Positions 11,816 to 23,490 of a stretch of 64,000 bases of DNA are shown piece after piece. The DNA comes from Balanoglossus misakiensis. Lineage: Eukaryota; Hemichordata. The stretch covers positions 11,284,001 through 11,348,000 of the forward strand of contig CM082576.2 of the NCBI GenBank assembly GCA_040954595.2, in the 5' to 3' direction. The notes beneath the pieces are model-generated. The model was given only the letters and a program-made list of their open reading frames with translations. It searched no databases and was not told the DNA's origin. Both the position numbers and the translations under genes were made by a program. Position 1 is the first letter of the stretch, and every line of letters begins with the position of its first letter.

Positions 11816-12469
11816 TTTGTTATTTCATGGGAGGGGATATCCCAAAAGAGCTCGGTGATTGAATGATACCGCCAAAATTTTCAACAAAAATGAACGGCGA
11901 CGGACCTTGGTACACTGCATAACGTTCTGCGCAGGGTTCTGCGCAACAAAGGGGCCGTGGGTCCGACCCATTCTGTACAAAGGGGTAGTCGGTAACCACC
12001 CTGGTGGACAACGGTATGCACATACACTGTATTTCAAGAACAAAACCAACCTCAACGAAAAATATTATTAAAATGGCCTCGGGGAAACAGTGTTTTTTGG
12101 GGGTGACTCACAGTCCCTCGGGTTACAGATGTATGCTGTTGCCCTCATGGCCAGTCAATATGTGTATAATGTTGCACGGTTTGCTGGGCATAGCACACTG
12201 ATGATCCATTTGCATATTTAACCAATTTACAAACACCGTGATACATGTGATAAACCATAGACCCTAGGGTCTATGGATAAACTATACATTATTTAGTCTA
12301 TCCAATGTCCTCTCTTGTCCCAGGCATCTTCATGTCAGGAGTAAACTGTATGCATATGTCTCACCACAGGTAATGACCATTTACTACCACTTAGTGGCCA
12401 ATGGTGGACCACAGTCACCCCAAATAAATAAAGAAAACAAGATCAACACAATTGAGTAGAAAGGGTACC
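11816..12469. other. Intergenic segment upstream of the SPRY gene
   Basis: It holds the promoter and 5' UTR of the minus-strand SPRY gene and the end of the SNX transcript. No coding exon is seen. The only structured element is a perfect 22-bp palindrome at 12255-12276. Confidence 0.4.
12255..12276. repeat. Perfect 22-bp palindrome
   Basis: The sequence CCATAGACCC-TA-GGGTCTATGG is its own reverse complement. It sits between the SNX 3' end and the SPRY gene promoter. It may be a dimeric protein site or the relic of a short terminal-inverted-repeat element. Confidence 0.9.
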
Positions 12470-14041
12470 TTTATTGTTCCTGCTGCTTCGATATAGGACA
12501 CTGTGGTACAGACTAATAATACATAATCTACATATTACCATACATGCGGAAAATCTGGTCACTTTGAAGTTTTACATGAGGCGATGCAAACACCGGCACC
12601 ACTTTGTGGTTATTGGATTTCAAATGTACAATTTTGACGCAGGAAATTTGGCTTACAGATTGAGCTCTGAGCACAGAGGGTAATGTTAACATCTATAGAA
12701 ACAATCACCATTTTTATAATCTTGATTATACTAGGAAAAAAAGTACCACCAGTTCAGTTAAAAAGGAAAGAACCAACAAAAAACTTTTTAAAAATATAAT
12801 CTGATATGATGCTTTTCACTGCAAATCCACTGTTGTTGAAAAGTATGGATTTTTAGGTCCTTCTGAGGAAAAATATCATTAGCGAAAATGCCAACAAAGG
12901 ATTTGGAACTGGAATTAATGACAAAGTTGATCAGGGGTTGAAAAATATGGTCTCTAACTGCCACAGACTTGCTAATAAATGCATGCATGTAAGGGTTAGC
13001 CCCCTTCTACTTCATAAAGCATGTGAATTCACACTTCACATTCTTCTTTAAGAACCATCAGCTGGGATTACAGAATAATCAGAATCAGTATATTTTTGGA
13101 ATAAAAATGATAAGTCCTGGGGCATGTAAAGACAAGAAAAAAGCATACTTTTCAACCTCTGACTGAGCACACAGAGAGAGAAAACTGAAGAATGTTGACA
13201 TTTTCTTCTCGGCTAAAACTCACAACAAAATCAACAATCAAGGGCAAAAATTATATCCTATCAATTCATTTTCAATCTTCACATGCAAAAATACAAAAGC
13301 TTGGATTGGGGTACATTATTGGCATTCTGACAGACCTCAAGGATACTATATAAATGAGGATTTATACACCACTACATTTGTACTAATTTCGGTCAACATT
13401 TTAGCACTAGTGTTTAAATCGCAACGTCGATTGCACACTTATTTGTACTATGGGTATGCTTGTGGCACCAGAAAATCTGTATACAATTACTTTCGATTAA
13501 ACTTATGTCCATTTATGTTTAAATGGTGATTTCTCATGACCATGTGATGCCACTGTGTGTGGGCCTGCACGTAAATATCTGGAACTGCCTAGTTCTCAAG
13601 AATCTGTCCCTAGACATACAGATGACATGAGCTTCTGACACTTGTGCAGCTCTACATGTATAATGTACATGTGCCATTTGCATCTATTTTAAACATTTGT
13701 CATATACATCCTCATTAAGCGCTCCATATTCTTGACCACAAAGCATAAAATTCCTCAATGGTCTACCTAGTTGTACAGAACCCTTGGGATCCATCGCTGC
13801 CTGCACATTACAATGCATTCTACCAATACAATCGCACTACACGTTTAATGTAAAATGCCCTAAAAATCAAGGTACACTGATGGTTTCCACTGATAATAAT
13901 AATGATACACTGCATACCGCTCACGGTATATACTTATTTAACATAATATATTCTCTTTACAGGTCTATTTTTTTTGTCTCTTCAATGATATATTTTTTAA
14001 AATACACATCCTTTCGCTCGACAGTACTTGCAGGTTCAACT
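12470..14041 (-). other. Probable 3' UTR of SNX5/6 with polyadenylation signal
   Basis: About 1.57 kb of AT-rich sequence follows the SNX stop. It contains no convincing coding exon and ends at a minus-strand AATAAA (12470-12475). The UTR extent is inferred from the signal position. Confidence 0.5.
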
Positions 14042-17000
14042 TCAACCTGTCTCTTCTTTAAGTTGAGCAATAGAGTTTCGGAGCAACTGCACTTGAGCCT
14101 GCAACATCAGAGGAGAGAGGGATATTGATCAAAATGTTCTGTTGAGAATCACATGTAATTTGAGAGACGCCTTAACTGATACAAGACTGCAAAAAACAGA
14201 CAACAGACAATGACATAGGTTGACCACTAGTTTATTGACAAATACTGAAAGGAGGATTTTTATTACAAAGATTTGTTCTGTCCAGATTTCCTGGACTCAG
14301 TTTAATGAGTTCTGATCCAGACTACGGCAACCAAAGAAGAACAGAGCACAACAGGATATGCCAAGACAACAAAACATACAAGTAAAAACTTTACCCAACA
14401 GAGCTAAATTCAAATAACTTACCTTCGCGTGCTTCAATTCTAATTCTGCTAACTCTACCAGATTTTTGCGATAAGCGCTAACACGACGAGTTTTGAAATC
14501 TGTTAATTCATGTTTAGCCATATCTGAGATCTTCTCAAATTTTTCACAGGCCATTTGTTGGTTTGTCTCCGCCTGTTGAATAATCAAAGCACTCTTATCA
14601 ATTACTACTCTTAAGTTTCATTATAATTTAAATTGGGAGTAAGAGCAGAAATAAAAATAGTTCAACATGATTGTTATTAATGCCACATACGCTGTCTACC
14701 TCAGATGCATTGTTGCATTAAAGATTGAACTCAGAAAAGAAAATATACACAGCATTTACGTTTTGTTCATAAAAATGAATGAAAAAATAGCTTACCTGGT
14801 GGACGTCTTTGTTTTTTGCCCTTGCTTTCTCCAATGCCTTGTTGGCGGTTTCATAGTTTGCTAGACACCGAGTCCTCCTGTACAGAAGATTCTGTGCACA
14901 AAACATGGATGTTAGTGAACATGGGGGCATTGTCAAGAATTCAGCCAGCACACTGAACTATAGAAGCAAACACCTAACCTACATGTAGTCATCTCAAAGA
15001 CCATGCGAGACTTACCTTAGCTGCTTGTGAATCTCTCATGTAGTACCTTAGTAGGTCTGCCAACTTCAGATCTTCATCAGATGCTACTCTGGCTTCAAGT
15101 TTCTGTCAAATAAACCAAACAACACTGTCACTTTTGAATTTCATCAAATGATATCAGATATTTGTATGACTGAGTGACTTTACAGAAATGAAGACTATTT
15201 CCAAAGGAAGCTAGGAGGAAACTTAGTATATATCGCCAGAAATAGTCCAAAAATTGTTCAAATTATGGACTTACCCTCTCTTTTTCAAATATTTCTGCTA
15301 GTTTATTGAAAAACCTGAAAAAAATGCAGACAATTAACATACTGGTGTTAGATTATAAGCTCATTATCTTTGTCAATTTTTGCCACATTTCCCCTGTATT
15401 TAGGCTTGTGTATTGGCTGTAAGTATAAAAGATAACGTAAAGATTGGGGAATATAAGAAGATGTTAGGACTGAATATTTTCAAATCATTAATATACATTA
15501 GCATAGAGATTTTAACTCTGGAGAACTCCAAAAAGATTAACTGGGTCGTATGTTACACTTAGATGAACGGGAAACACCAGTCACTAAAACATCTCTCAGT
15601 GTGTCAGCTTATCTTCACTACAAAATTAAAATTGACAATGTAAGACATTGGTTGGATGTTATTAAACCCACACCTTTGAATAGCATATCTCCCACCCCAG
15701 GTGTGATAAATTACATCCTGTCACAAGGATCACAAATGAACTGGGTGTCATTAACAGTAACAGTTAATCATACTTCCATGTGTGTCATCATTTTATGACA
15801 CTACAGTTCATCATTCTTTTAGGTCAAGCATAACAATTGTGAGTCAGCATTTTATTACGCTACAAATCTAATTTTGCACACCCACAACATGATGGATACC
15901 GAGAAGAATTAGAGATGACTGGACATGGGACGACACGTACCAACAGAAATACACAATCGAAGCATTATGACAGCAGAAGCAAAATGAACAGAACTGATGA
16001 AGTTGGTGAAGCTAAAGGCCTACCGTGAAGCTTCCCTGCCTCCATTTTGACTGGCATGAACAGCAGGTAATGGAGGACACAATGGTAATTTCAGTTATAT
16101 GAAACATGAAAGAATAAAAATAGCCTCAGGAGAATGCACCAGGATGAGTTTTACTTACAAGGCACAGTACATGCAGGCATCCATAAAACATATACAGAGG
16201 ATGGTCAGGGGAAATAATAGAATGATGTAGATGTTACAAAGATGCAGCAACAGGTACATGAAAAAAGTTCACACACTGAAGTTAGCTGTTTAGGATTTTT
16301 TTACACTATCACACTGGATTAAGTCTGTAATTTGCGGACAACATTTGGTGAGACTGGTATTTCAAGCCACATTGATATTTTTGTTTATGTTTTAATAGTA
16401 CATCAATCTCTGTAATCTTGGGCCTGCCAATAGAGGGCGCTAAAGCAAGGTCACAGTGATTTACATATTTGGTTTTCATTCATTGTCCAGAATCACCATC
16501 ATACATTCACAAAATTTACAACTTGAGACTGATAAGTATAAAGAAATTACAGACTTATTTCTGTAGTGAGGGTAAATACAAGACGAATGGTTGACTGCAA
16601 GCAATGTTCCCAGGTATCAACAGTACAATATCACTTACTTGTCAAGATTTGTGTTTTCAAGAGTTCCTAAACCAACAAATCCACCAGATATCTTTATATA
16701 ACTATCAGCAACATCTGAAATAGCAACAGTTGCAACTTCAAAACTGAGTACAAAATGTACAATTCGTTGTATATTTTGCCAGCAATATGAGAGAATTATT
16801 ACACCCAATGCTACTCTTTGTAGCAAAAACTGACCAGGTAACTCTGAGTACATGTACATGGTTCTGATACAAAGTCCACATTTGAACAGGGGATGATCAG
16901 TCTTCTTCAAGCTGCTAAGAGGCTTAGTCAATATACTAGAAAAAGTCAAATTCTCACACATAGGTACCTCTCAACTTATGATGATAAAGGCTTGTATTTA

Positions 17001-19803
17001 CACTGATGATACAGCTTCCACTTCCAACTTGTAAAGTGAATCTACAGATCAAAGAAACATTTACCTTTGTGTTTTCTTGTCATCTTATCACACTTTATTG
17101 TGGAATCTTTTATTTTCATATGGTAATCTACTAAGAATCTCTTCTCCTGTTCAAAGAAGGTGTCAACATCCTGTCGATGAAAGAAAAAAAAATTACAAAA
17201 AAGTTGAAGATATGACAGCAGTGGGCACCGCTGGAGATATTGAAATTATGGGCAAGTTGTCAGTTCTATGTAAAAGTACAAAACAGAGTGCTGATCATTG
17301 ACTGCCAAGTATTTCACAGGTTGGGCAATCATATGAAAAGGGGCAGTGATTTTATATAAACTCCATATATATTATACATACTAGTACCTTCTGTCCAGAT
17401 AGCAGCACTTCATCAACAGATTTTGTTAAAGTTCTGAAGATGCCACTGACTCTTTCTTTCTTGTTCTTCCCTCTAACGCTTAGCTGCAAACAGAACGAAA
17501 TTGAAAATGATCACTCAGGGATGAGTACAGAGGAGTAAATATTTGGAACGATGGAAACATACACTTGAGCTCTTTGATATACAGTAAAACTGGGGATCAC
17601 GCGAATGACTAGTGTGGTACTCTACTTACATCTTGGTCATACTCCAAGAATACTCTGAAGTTATGATCAGTTCTCAGAGTAGGATGGGCTGCTAATCTCT
17701 GTAGAAAGACTTCGTGCATAGCAACTGTCTTCTTAAACGTTGCCAAATATTCTCTGCACAGCAAACCCAGAAAAGAAATAATAAAACATCAGCTACATCG
17801 CTGTGCAGTCATACTCGGAAATCAGGAACAGCAATTCTTTGTAATGCTGTTGATTGCATGACATCAACTGACAGGCAAGTCATTTTATGTGGAATAGGTA
17901 CAATGGTACTGTAAAACATTGCTCATAACATGATTATTTTACACTGATTACAAATATCAATATGTTGAACTTGATGTGTATGCAACTGTCCACATTAACA
18001 AAGACGCAACATATTATTGACTAACATAAAACAGTCATACTTTGTAGTGAACTTACGCTTCAAGCTCTTGCTTCATTTTGTTGAACTCTTCTTTTGTCAT
18101 CGATCCTTCGCCTTCACCTAGCTTTTGAAGTTTTTCTCTGGAAGCATCAAAATCTGGCTTTGGAGGAGGGGGAGGAATCTAACACACAAATAACACAAGG
18201 ATGTTCTCAGTCAACATTCAAATTTCCTTTAAATTTTTCATCTCATTACCAATTACTTCTGAAGCTGTTGACTCAGGTTCTTATTCAGAATACACCATTC
18301 AATAAAAAATACTTATGATATTAATTTAACACGCACAAATTAACATCTTAATTGTACACTTACGACTATTCCTGCATAATCTTCACAATCAGTGTAAGTA
18401 TCATGCAACCATACAAACTCTTCATGTTGACGGACCACAGAAAAGTCACTTTCTCTGAATTCAGGTAAGGTTGTCTGTTTGATTAACATCAAAATCACAA
18501 ATATGGTAAAACAAAGCAACTTAAATTGTAATACTATTGACAGAGAAAAATCAATATATCAGCAGCCCAACAAACACAAGTTATTGTTCTTTTCAGAACA
18601 TATTCCATCAATAAAATAGAAAAATGGCAAACTGGGAATATAACCAACATCCAACTCCACTATGGACAACATGTAAGTTCAGTATTTGAACTTAATCATC
18701 CTAGCATGGATTCTTATCTAACCTAAGACAAAAAGTTCTCATATTTACCTTTGTGTGCACAGTGAATTTGACTTTATCTCTTTCACTTAATGCATCTGAG
18801 ATATCAACTATAAGTGAAGTATCTGTATTCAAATCCACAGTCTCCGACCTCCCCTGCAAGGAAGTGAAAGGGAAAAAACAGTAGTAAGAATGCTCTGCTT
18901 ACTGTCCATTTCATGAATCAATCAGTGAGTAGCAATTACCTGATGGCTAACTTTGCACAGATTAACTGTGCAGATTGTAGAGAAATTTGATTACTGTGCA
19001 AATATCTTCTACAATTAATCACTCCCGTATATCACACTATCATGGCACTACCAGTACACTGTACATAGGTAGGCTATAGGTAGGCTATAACTTAGTCTAG
19101 AATCTATCTACGAACGGATAGATTCTAGACTAGCTATAACTTGTATATAGCATAGATAACATTACATTTGTACATGAACAATGTGTATACATTTGTAGTT
19201 TTGTATCACTATATACTGTAATTGCTACAAAATAGTACAATTCATCTACATGACCAGACAATAAATATTCACACAATAATTGTACCTTCTGAACACAAGA
19301 AACGTACCATAAGTGTTTGTTAGAGGAGCGGAGAGTCTACTTCTACAAGCGTAAAAAGGGGTGGATGTGTCTGCTGTTTAGTTTGGCTTTGCATTTCACC
19401 TGTCAACACAGCAATGCAGAATCATGGGTCGGCGTGTCACTTTCGCCATTTTAAAACGCACAATAACCCTACCGTTATTATGCGAGATCTAAGTAGACGT
19501 AATTGCCGTTCAAACTGTTTGGCAATATGAATTTTAACCACCGAGTGTGGTGTGAATACACGGCTAGAGTGTATGGGGGGAGGTGTTCTTCTTCCTGTTT
19601 CACAACCAGGAAAGCAAAACGAGAGGTCGACAGTAGGGGCAAGTCGGTGGCGGCTTACCTTGTTCTGGTCCTCGGAGAGGAGGTCAGGATGATCATCCAG
19701 TCCGTCCTGGAAGAAAGCATAACATTGATAAATTACATTTTTCTACAGATTCAATAAATTGAGAAAATTTATTGGGACACGGAACACACACCCACCATCA
19801 TGG
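14042..19803 (-). CDS. SNX6: Sorting nexin 5/6 (SNX-BAR protein)
   Basis: Fourteen coding exons: 19803-19798, 19706-19659, 18854-18749, 18474-18364, 18178-18057, 17753-17630, 17483-17388, 17170-17065, 16714-16639, 15314-15275, 15102-15016, 14891-14796, 14572-14423 and 14098-14042; about 407 residues (human SNX6 406). Exon 1 encodes only Met-Met before a GTGGGT donor, giving [18 protein letters not shown] as in human SNX6. PX domain: [20 protein letters not shown] and [11 protein letters not shown], with the SNX5/6-specific helical insertion [22 protein letters not shown] domain: [49 protein letters not shown] and [17 protein letters not shown]-type sequence (here [17 protein letters not shown]). 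Family role: membrane-bending partner of SNX1/2 in endosome-to-Golgi retrieval, the PX insertion binding cargo tails. It probably represents the single ancestor of SNX5, SNX6 and SNX32; the symbol is by sequence, while MGME1 adjacency favours SNX5. Confidence 0.95.
16427..16440 (+). promoter_or_regulatory. CTCF-like motif
   Basis: CCAATAGAGGGCGC matches the bilaterian CTCF core (CCASYAGRKGGCRS) at all but one position. It lies in an SNX intron. Sequence match only. Confidence 0.3.
19094..19131. repeat. 15-bp perfect inverted repeat, 8-nt loop
   Basis: AGTCTAGAATCTATC (19094-19108) and its exact reverse complement (19117-19131) flank TACGAACG. It lies in the second SNX intron, next to a small direct repeat of GTAGGCTATA. 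Confidence 0.9.
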
Positions 19804-20060
19804 CTGCTAGTGTTACAACCAAGGTTATCACGTGATAGCGATACTTTCGCAAAGGACGCCGGGACCTCAATAAACACTGGATCGGCGCGAATGCAAAGGG
19901 TTTTCAAGAAGAGTCTTCGCACAGGTGAGGATGAGGGCCAACGAACATTTGAGGTGGGAGAACACTAGTATTTGAAATAACCCACACACATGACATCCCT
20001 GCAGCCCATATATGTCAGCTTGTGCACGGTTCCAGGGATCTAGGGCGTGTCCAAACTTAT

Positions 20061-20080
20061 ATGGAGGGGGGGGGGGGGAG
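20061..20080. repeat. Poly-G tract
   Basis: A G run of more than 12 bases, just left of the foldback element and its target-site duplication. Confidence 0.85.
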
Positions 20081-20108
20081 GTAATGCCTTCATCATTATG
20101 GCAGATAC

Positions 20109-20698
20109 TAGCTCTGGACTTATGCGCTGTTTGGGTCTACGCTGCTCTCCGTCCCCCACAGCTATGGAGCCATGCGTAGGAAATCCTGTTGGGTTGCGGA
20201 GCAAAATGATTCGCACCGATTTTCAAACAATAAACTACATGAACATGTACATAATGTTGTCAGAAATAAAGATCGAACGAAAATTTCACAAATGGGAACC
20301 TACTTGACGTGTTTGTCGCCGAATCGTAAACGTCGTTAACGCAGCGCCGTAAAACTGGTGACCCTCCCATGCAAACACGCCGAGTAAAACACGTGTCGAT
20401 CACATGACTTAAATGAAGGTGAACGTCCATGTTTGCATGGGAGGGTCACCAGTTTTACGGCGCTGCGTTAACGACGTTTACGATTCGGCGACAAACACGT
20501 CAAGTAGGTTCCCATTTGTGAAATTTTCGTTCGATCTTTATTTCTGACAACATTATGTACATGTTCATGTAGTTTATTGTTTGAAAATCGGTGCGAATCA
20601 TTTTGCTCCGCAACCCAACAGGATTTCCTACGCATGGCTCCATAGCTGTGGGGGACGGAGAGCAGCGTAGACCCAAACAGCGCATAAGTCCAGAGCTA
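20109..20698. mobile_element. Foldback DNA transposon (non-autonomous, Mutator-like target-site duplication)
   Basis: Two arms of exactly 269 bp (20109-20377 and 20430-20698) are inverted copies of each other around a 52-bp spacer. The ends read TAGCTCTGGACTTATGCGCT and its complement. The 9-bp direct repeat GGCAGATAC lies immediately outside each end (20100-20108 and 20699-20707), a target-site duplication typical of the Mutator/MULE superfamily. Equal arm lengths and identical six-frame peptides in both arms indicate few or no differences, so the insertion is young or gene-converted. There is no transposase ORF. The spacer contains ACACGTGT and ATCACATGAC, E-box-type sites brought into the SNX/MGME1 promoter. 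Confidence 0.92.
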
Positions 20699-21034
20699 GG
20701 CAGATACATGATGTAACATAACTGTCTGAGGCTGGAGGTGTGCTGCTAGATACTTATGTGTGGGATGATGGGGTGTAGTATTCTTCTCGTTTGTGCACTG
20801 TACTACAGTATAGCTGCAATAAGTGTAGCCTTGATGGGTTGCCACCCAACGAACTCACCAAGGCTACAATAAGACTCATTCAAATCATCCATCAGTGAGA
20901 TTATGAAAAATTCTTTAACCGTGGTCTAATGCAGTAGCTGTAAACTTATACCAATCTTTATCCACAGCTGGTAACATGATTATGGATAACAAGATTGACT
21001 CATAGTAACTTATATAGATAACAAAAAATCCAAG

Positions 21035-22782
21035 ATGTTGCCAGCAAGCAGAAGAGGGGCGTGTCAACTCAGATTTATTAACCCAGGAATGTGCGAGTGG
21101 ACTTCAGATCAGCCTTCAGCACAGGTTGCAAGATGGTATGGAACTTCAACAACTAGAATTGTACGGGTGACACCTAAGCCAATACTAAAACATGGCAGTA
21201 AGAAAGTTATATTGAAAGCCTCGCAGAGAGTGGACACTGCAGATGCTGTGGTTGAGCAGGGTAGTCCTACAATGACTGTAGGTCTCTCAAAAAACTTCAC
21301 AAAAGTTCAACCCGAACAGTACTTGAACAGGAGTGGTGGAATTGAAGAAACGGAGACAAAAAGTCTCGCCAGGTTTCCACTGACGAGGGATCCCGAATTC
21401 AGGAAGGAAGAATGGAAGTTTATCACTCCGGAAGTCGGTAAGAAGAAACGGCGCTTCCCGAGTGTGACACACATATTGAAGGAAACCATGCCGCTGAACA
21501 ATTTCCTGATGTTACTGAGGTGGAAGCAGAGGATGATCGAGGAACTTGGTGAAGAGGGATTTGTGAAATTTAATGATCGTGAGTGTTGCCAGTGTGTACC
21601 CCGATAATTGTAGTTCCCAGTCAGTTTCACTGGGGCTCCTCTTGTTATACCAATGAAGTCGAATTACTTGGCAGCAGAAGTGGTTCCCAAAGCATTTGTT
21701 GCTGTGTTCTCCAACATTGTCAAAACCATTGATGATTGCAATACTCAAATTCAAGTCTCAAAATATACATTCAATAAGGATAAAATAAGTTATAATATTA
21801 TCAAAGATAATGATTGTGCATCAGACTTTCTTGTATATGCATCAGCTAACTCGTATTATCATCATTACCTTTAGAAATGCTCAAAGAGGGCAGTGATTTG
21901 CACCGATACATCCAAATGTATTTGACTGGTACTCCACTGGACGACATCCATGTTGATGAAGCAAACGAAGGACACTGGAAGAGTCTGTCACACGTCTTAC
22001 CACATATCACCGATGTTCGTGCAGTGGAGAAGTACATCAAACATCCATTTCTCCAGTACGCAGGATATCTGGATTGTTTAGCCGTATACAAGTAAGTTGA
22101 CTTAATATATAAAACCGGTAACCATGCCAACATATCAAAATACAGACAAATGTTACTGTCATGTTAGGGTTAGGATACCGTGCGAGAGAAAAAAGCCCTA
22201 GAATTGTAATTGCAAAGCTAAATGTTCATACGCAGTGTACATGGTGAACAGCCCTTTGTGATTTTGAGTTTATGCATCGGTATTACGTTTTAAATTTTTG
22301 TTTTCCTATGTGAATTATCCAACAGGGGGAAATTGTGTGTTATAGACTGGAAGACCTCCAAGAAACCCAAGCCAACACTAGCCAAGTGTTTTGATTCGCC
22401 ATTACAAACTGCCGCATATACTGGTGCTGTCAACTTTTGCAATGAACTCGATATTGAGGTATGTTGATAGTGTGTGAGATTAATTTAGCAAAGACTATTG
22501 CAGCAATCATAGGCAGCTAACCGAATGGTAATTTTCGACTTGCGCTTGTCATGGAAGTAAACAAACATTACTGTTCCCTCTTCTTGCAAACTTTTCTTTC
22601 AGGTTGCGTATTCTCTGCTTGTCATTGCCTACAAGAATGGTCAGAAGGCTGATACACATTTCATGCCAGCAAAGCTGACTCAGTTTTACTGGCAGAAGTG
22701 GTTGAAGAGACTTAATGCGTTTCAAGAATTGAAACTGAAGGAAGAGGAAGCAATGAGTGAGAGCACCAGTGACGAAGACTGA
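21035..22782 (+). CDS. MGME1: Mitochondrial genome maintenance exonuclease 1 (MGME1)
   Basis: Four exons: 21035-21578, 21875-22091, 22326-22458 and 22603-22782; the sum of 1074 nt gives 357 residues (human 344). The N-terminus is basic and Arg-rich without acids, fitting a mitochondrial presequence. Conserved blocks are FPSVTHILKETMP (exon 1), GSDLHRYIQMYL, and the PD-(D/E)XK core: YAGYLDCLAVYKGKLCVIDWKTSKKPKP, in which the LD aspartate, the IDWK aspartate and the lysine are the expected metal and catalytic residues. QTAAYTGAVN supplies the Q motif. The family enzyme is a RecB-type single-strand DNA exonuclease that trims 5' flaps and linear fragments in mitochondrial DNA replication. The C-terminus is acidic. 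Its divergent neighbour is SNX5/6. Confidence 0.95.
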
Positions 22783-23490
22783 AACTGCCAGACCAAAGGG
22801 AGAGATTGGAAATATTTTACTCAGGAATATATTGAGCTGGTTCTATTTGATGCAATGTAGGGATAGCATAGGCATCAGAGAATGGACACATGTTATTATG
22901 TACGAGTGTCACGTGACTTCTATGGACCAATCAGCAAAAAGGGTGACCACAGCACCGTCAAACACTGCCATTTGTACTGTGCTACCTCACTGTTCTTCAA
23001 AAGATGGTAACCTAAACAAGCAACAATTATGGTTCATGCATGTTGCTTTTGGATGCGTTGAGTATTTGATTCTCTCCACTTTCCTGCCATTTATCTCCAA
23101 AAAAAAGTTTCAATTTTACACAAGTTACAGTTACAGTTGTCACTGCCAAACATCACTGTAGACTCCCTCTGTGATGTGTCACATCTTCCAGGGCATTACA
23201 CAGATACATCATTACTGCACATCCTTGATTTGGTGGTTAAAGTACAAGTTTGTGTTTCATTAAACCCTGTATCAAATCACCATATTTTTGATAGGTTTGT
23301 GAGAATAATAAAAAAAATTCTAAAACAAATTAACAAAGTGGGCATTTTATTTGAAATAATTGCATCAAAAATGATGTTACTTCCAACCAACCACACTCTG
23401 ACCAGAGTCTGATGACGAAAAACTGCGTGTTCCTATCTAAAGAGAACTGACACTTTTGACAAATTATTGTGTCAACTGCATAGTTGGCAT
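22783..23490. other. Convergent gap between MGME1 and PCYOX1
   Basis: It holds the two 3' UTRs. A minus-strand AATAAA at 23346-23351 could end PCYOX1. A GTCACGTGAC E-box lies at 22908-22917. No coding exon is supported. Confidence 0.45.

Larger units (their letters stand above)
19804..21034. promoter_or_regulatory. Divergent promoter region of SNX5/6 and MGME1, interrupted by a foldback element
   Basis: The start codons are 1231 bp apart. A palindromic E-box ATCACGTGAT lies at 19827-19836, close to the SNX start. Removing the 590-bp insertion and one duplicated 9-mer would leave about 630 bp. The same head-to-head pair (SNX5/MGME1) exists on human chromosome 20, so a shared promoter is plausible. 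Confidence 0.6.

Noticed and set aside
15550-15798. 82-codon frame inside an SNX intron
   Set aside because: No homology, no splice sites in phase with SNX exons, ordinary intron composition.
20047-20709. Two identical 69-residue peptides on opposite strands
   Set aside because: They are translations of the two foldback arms, not genes.
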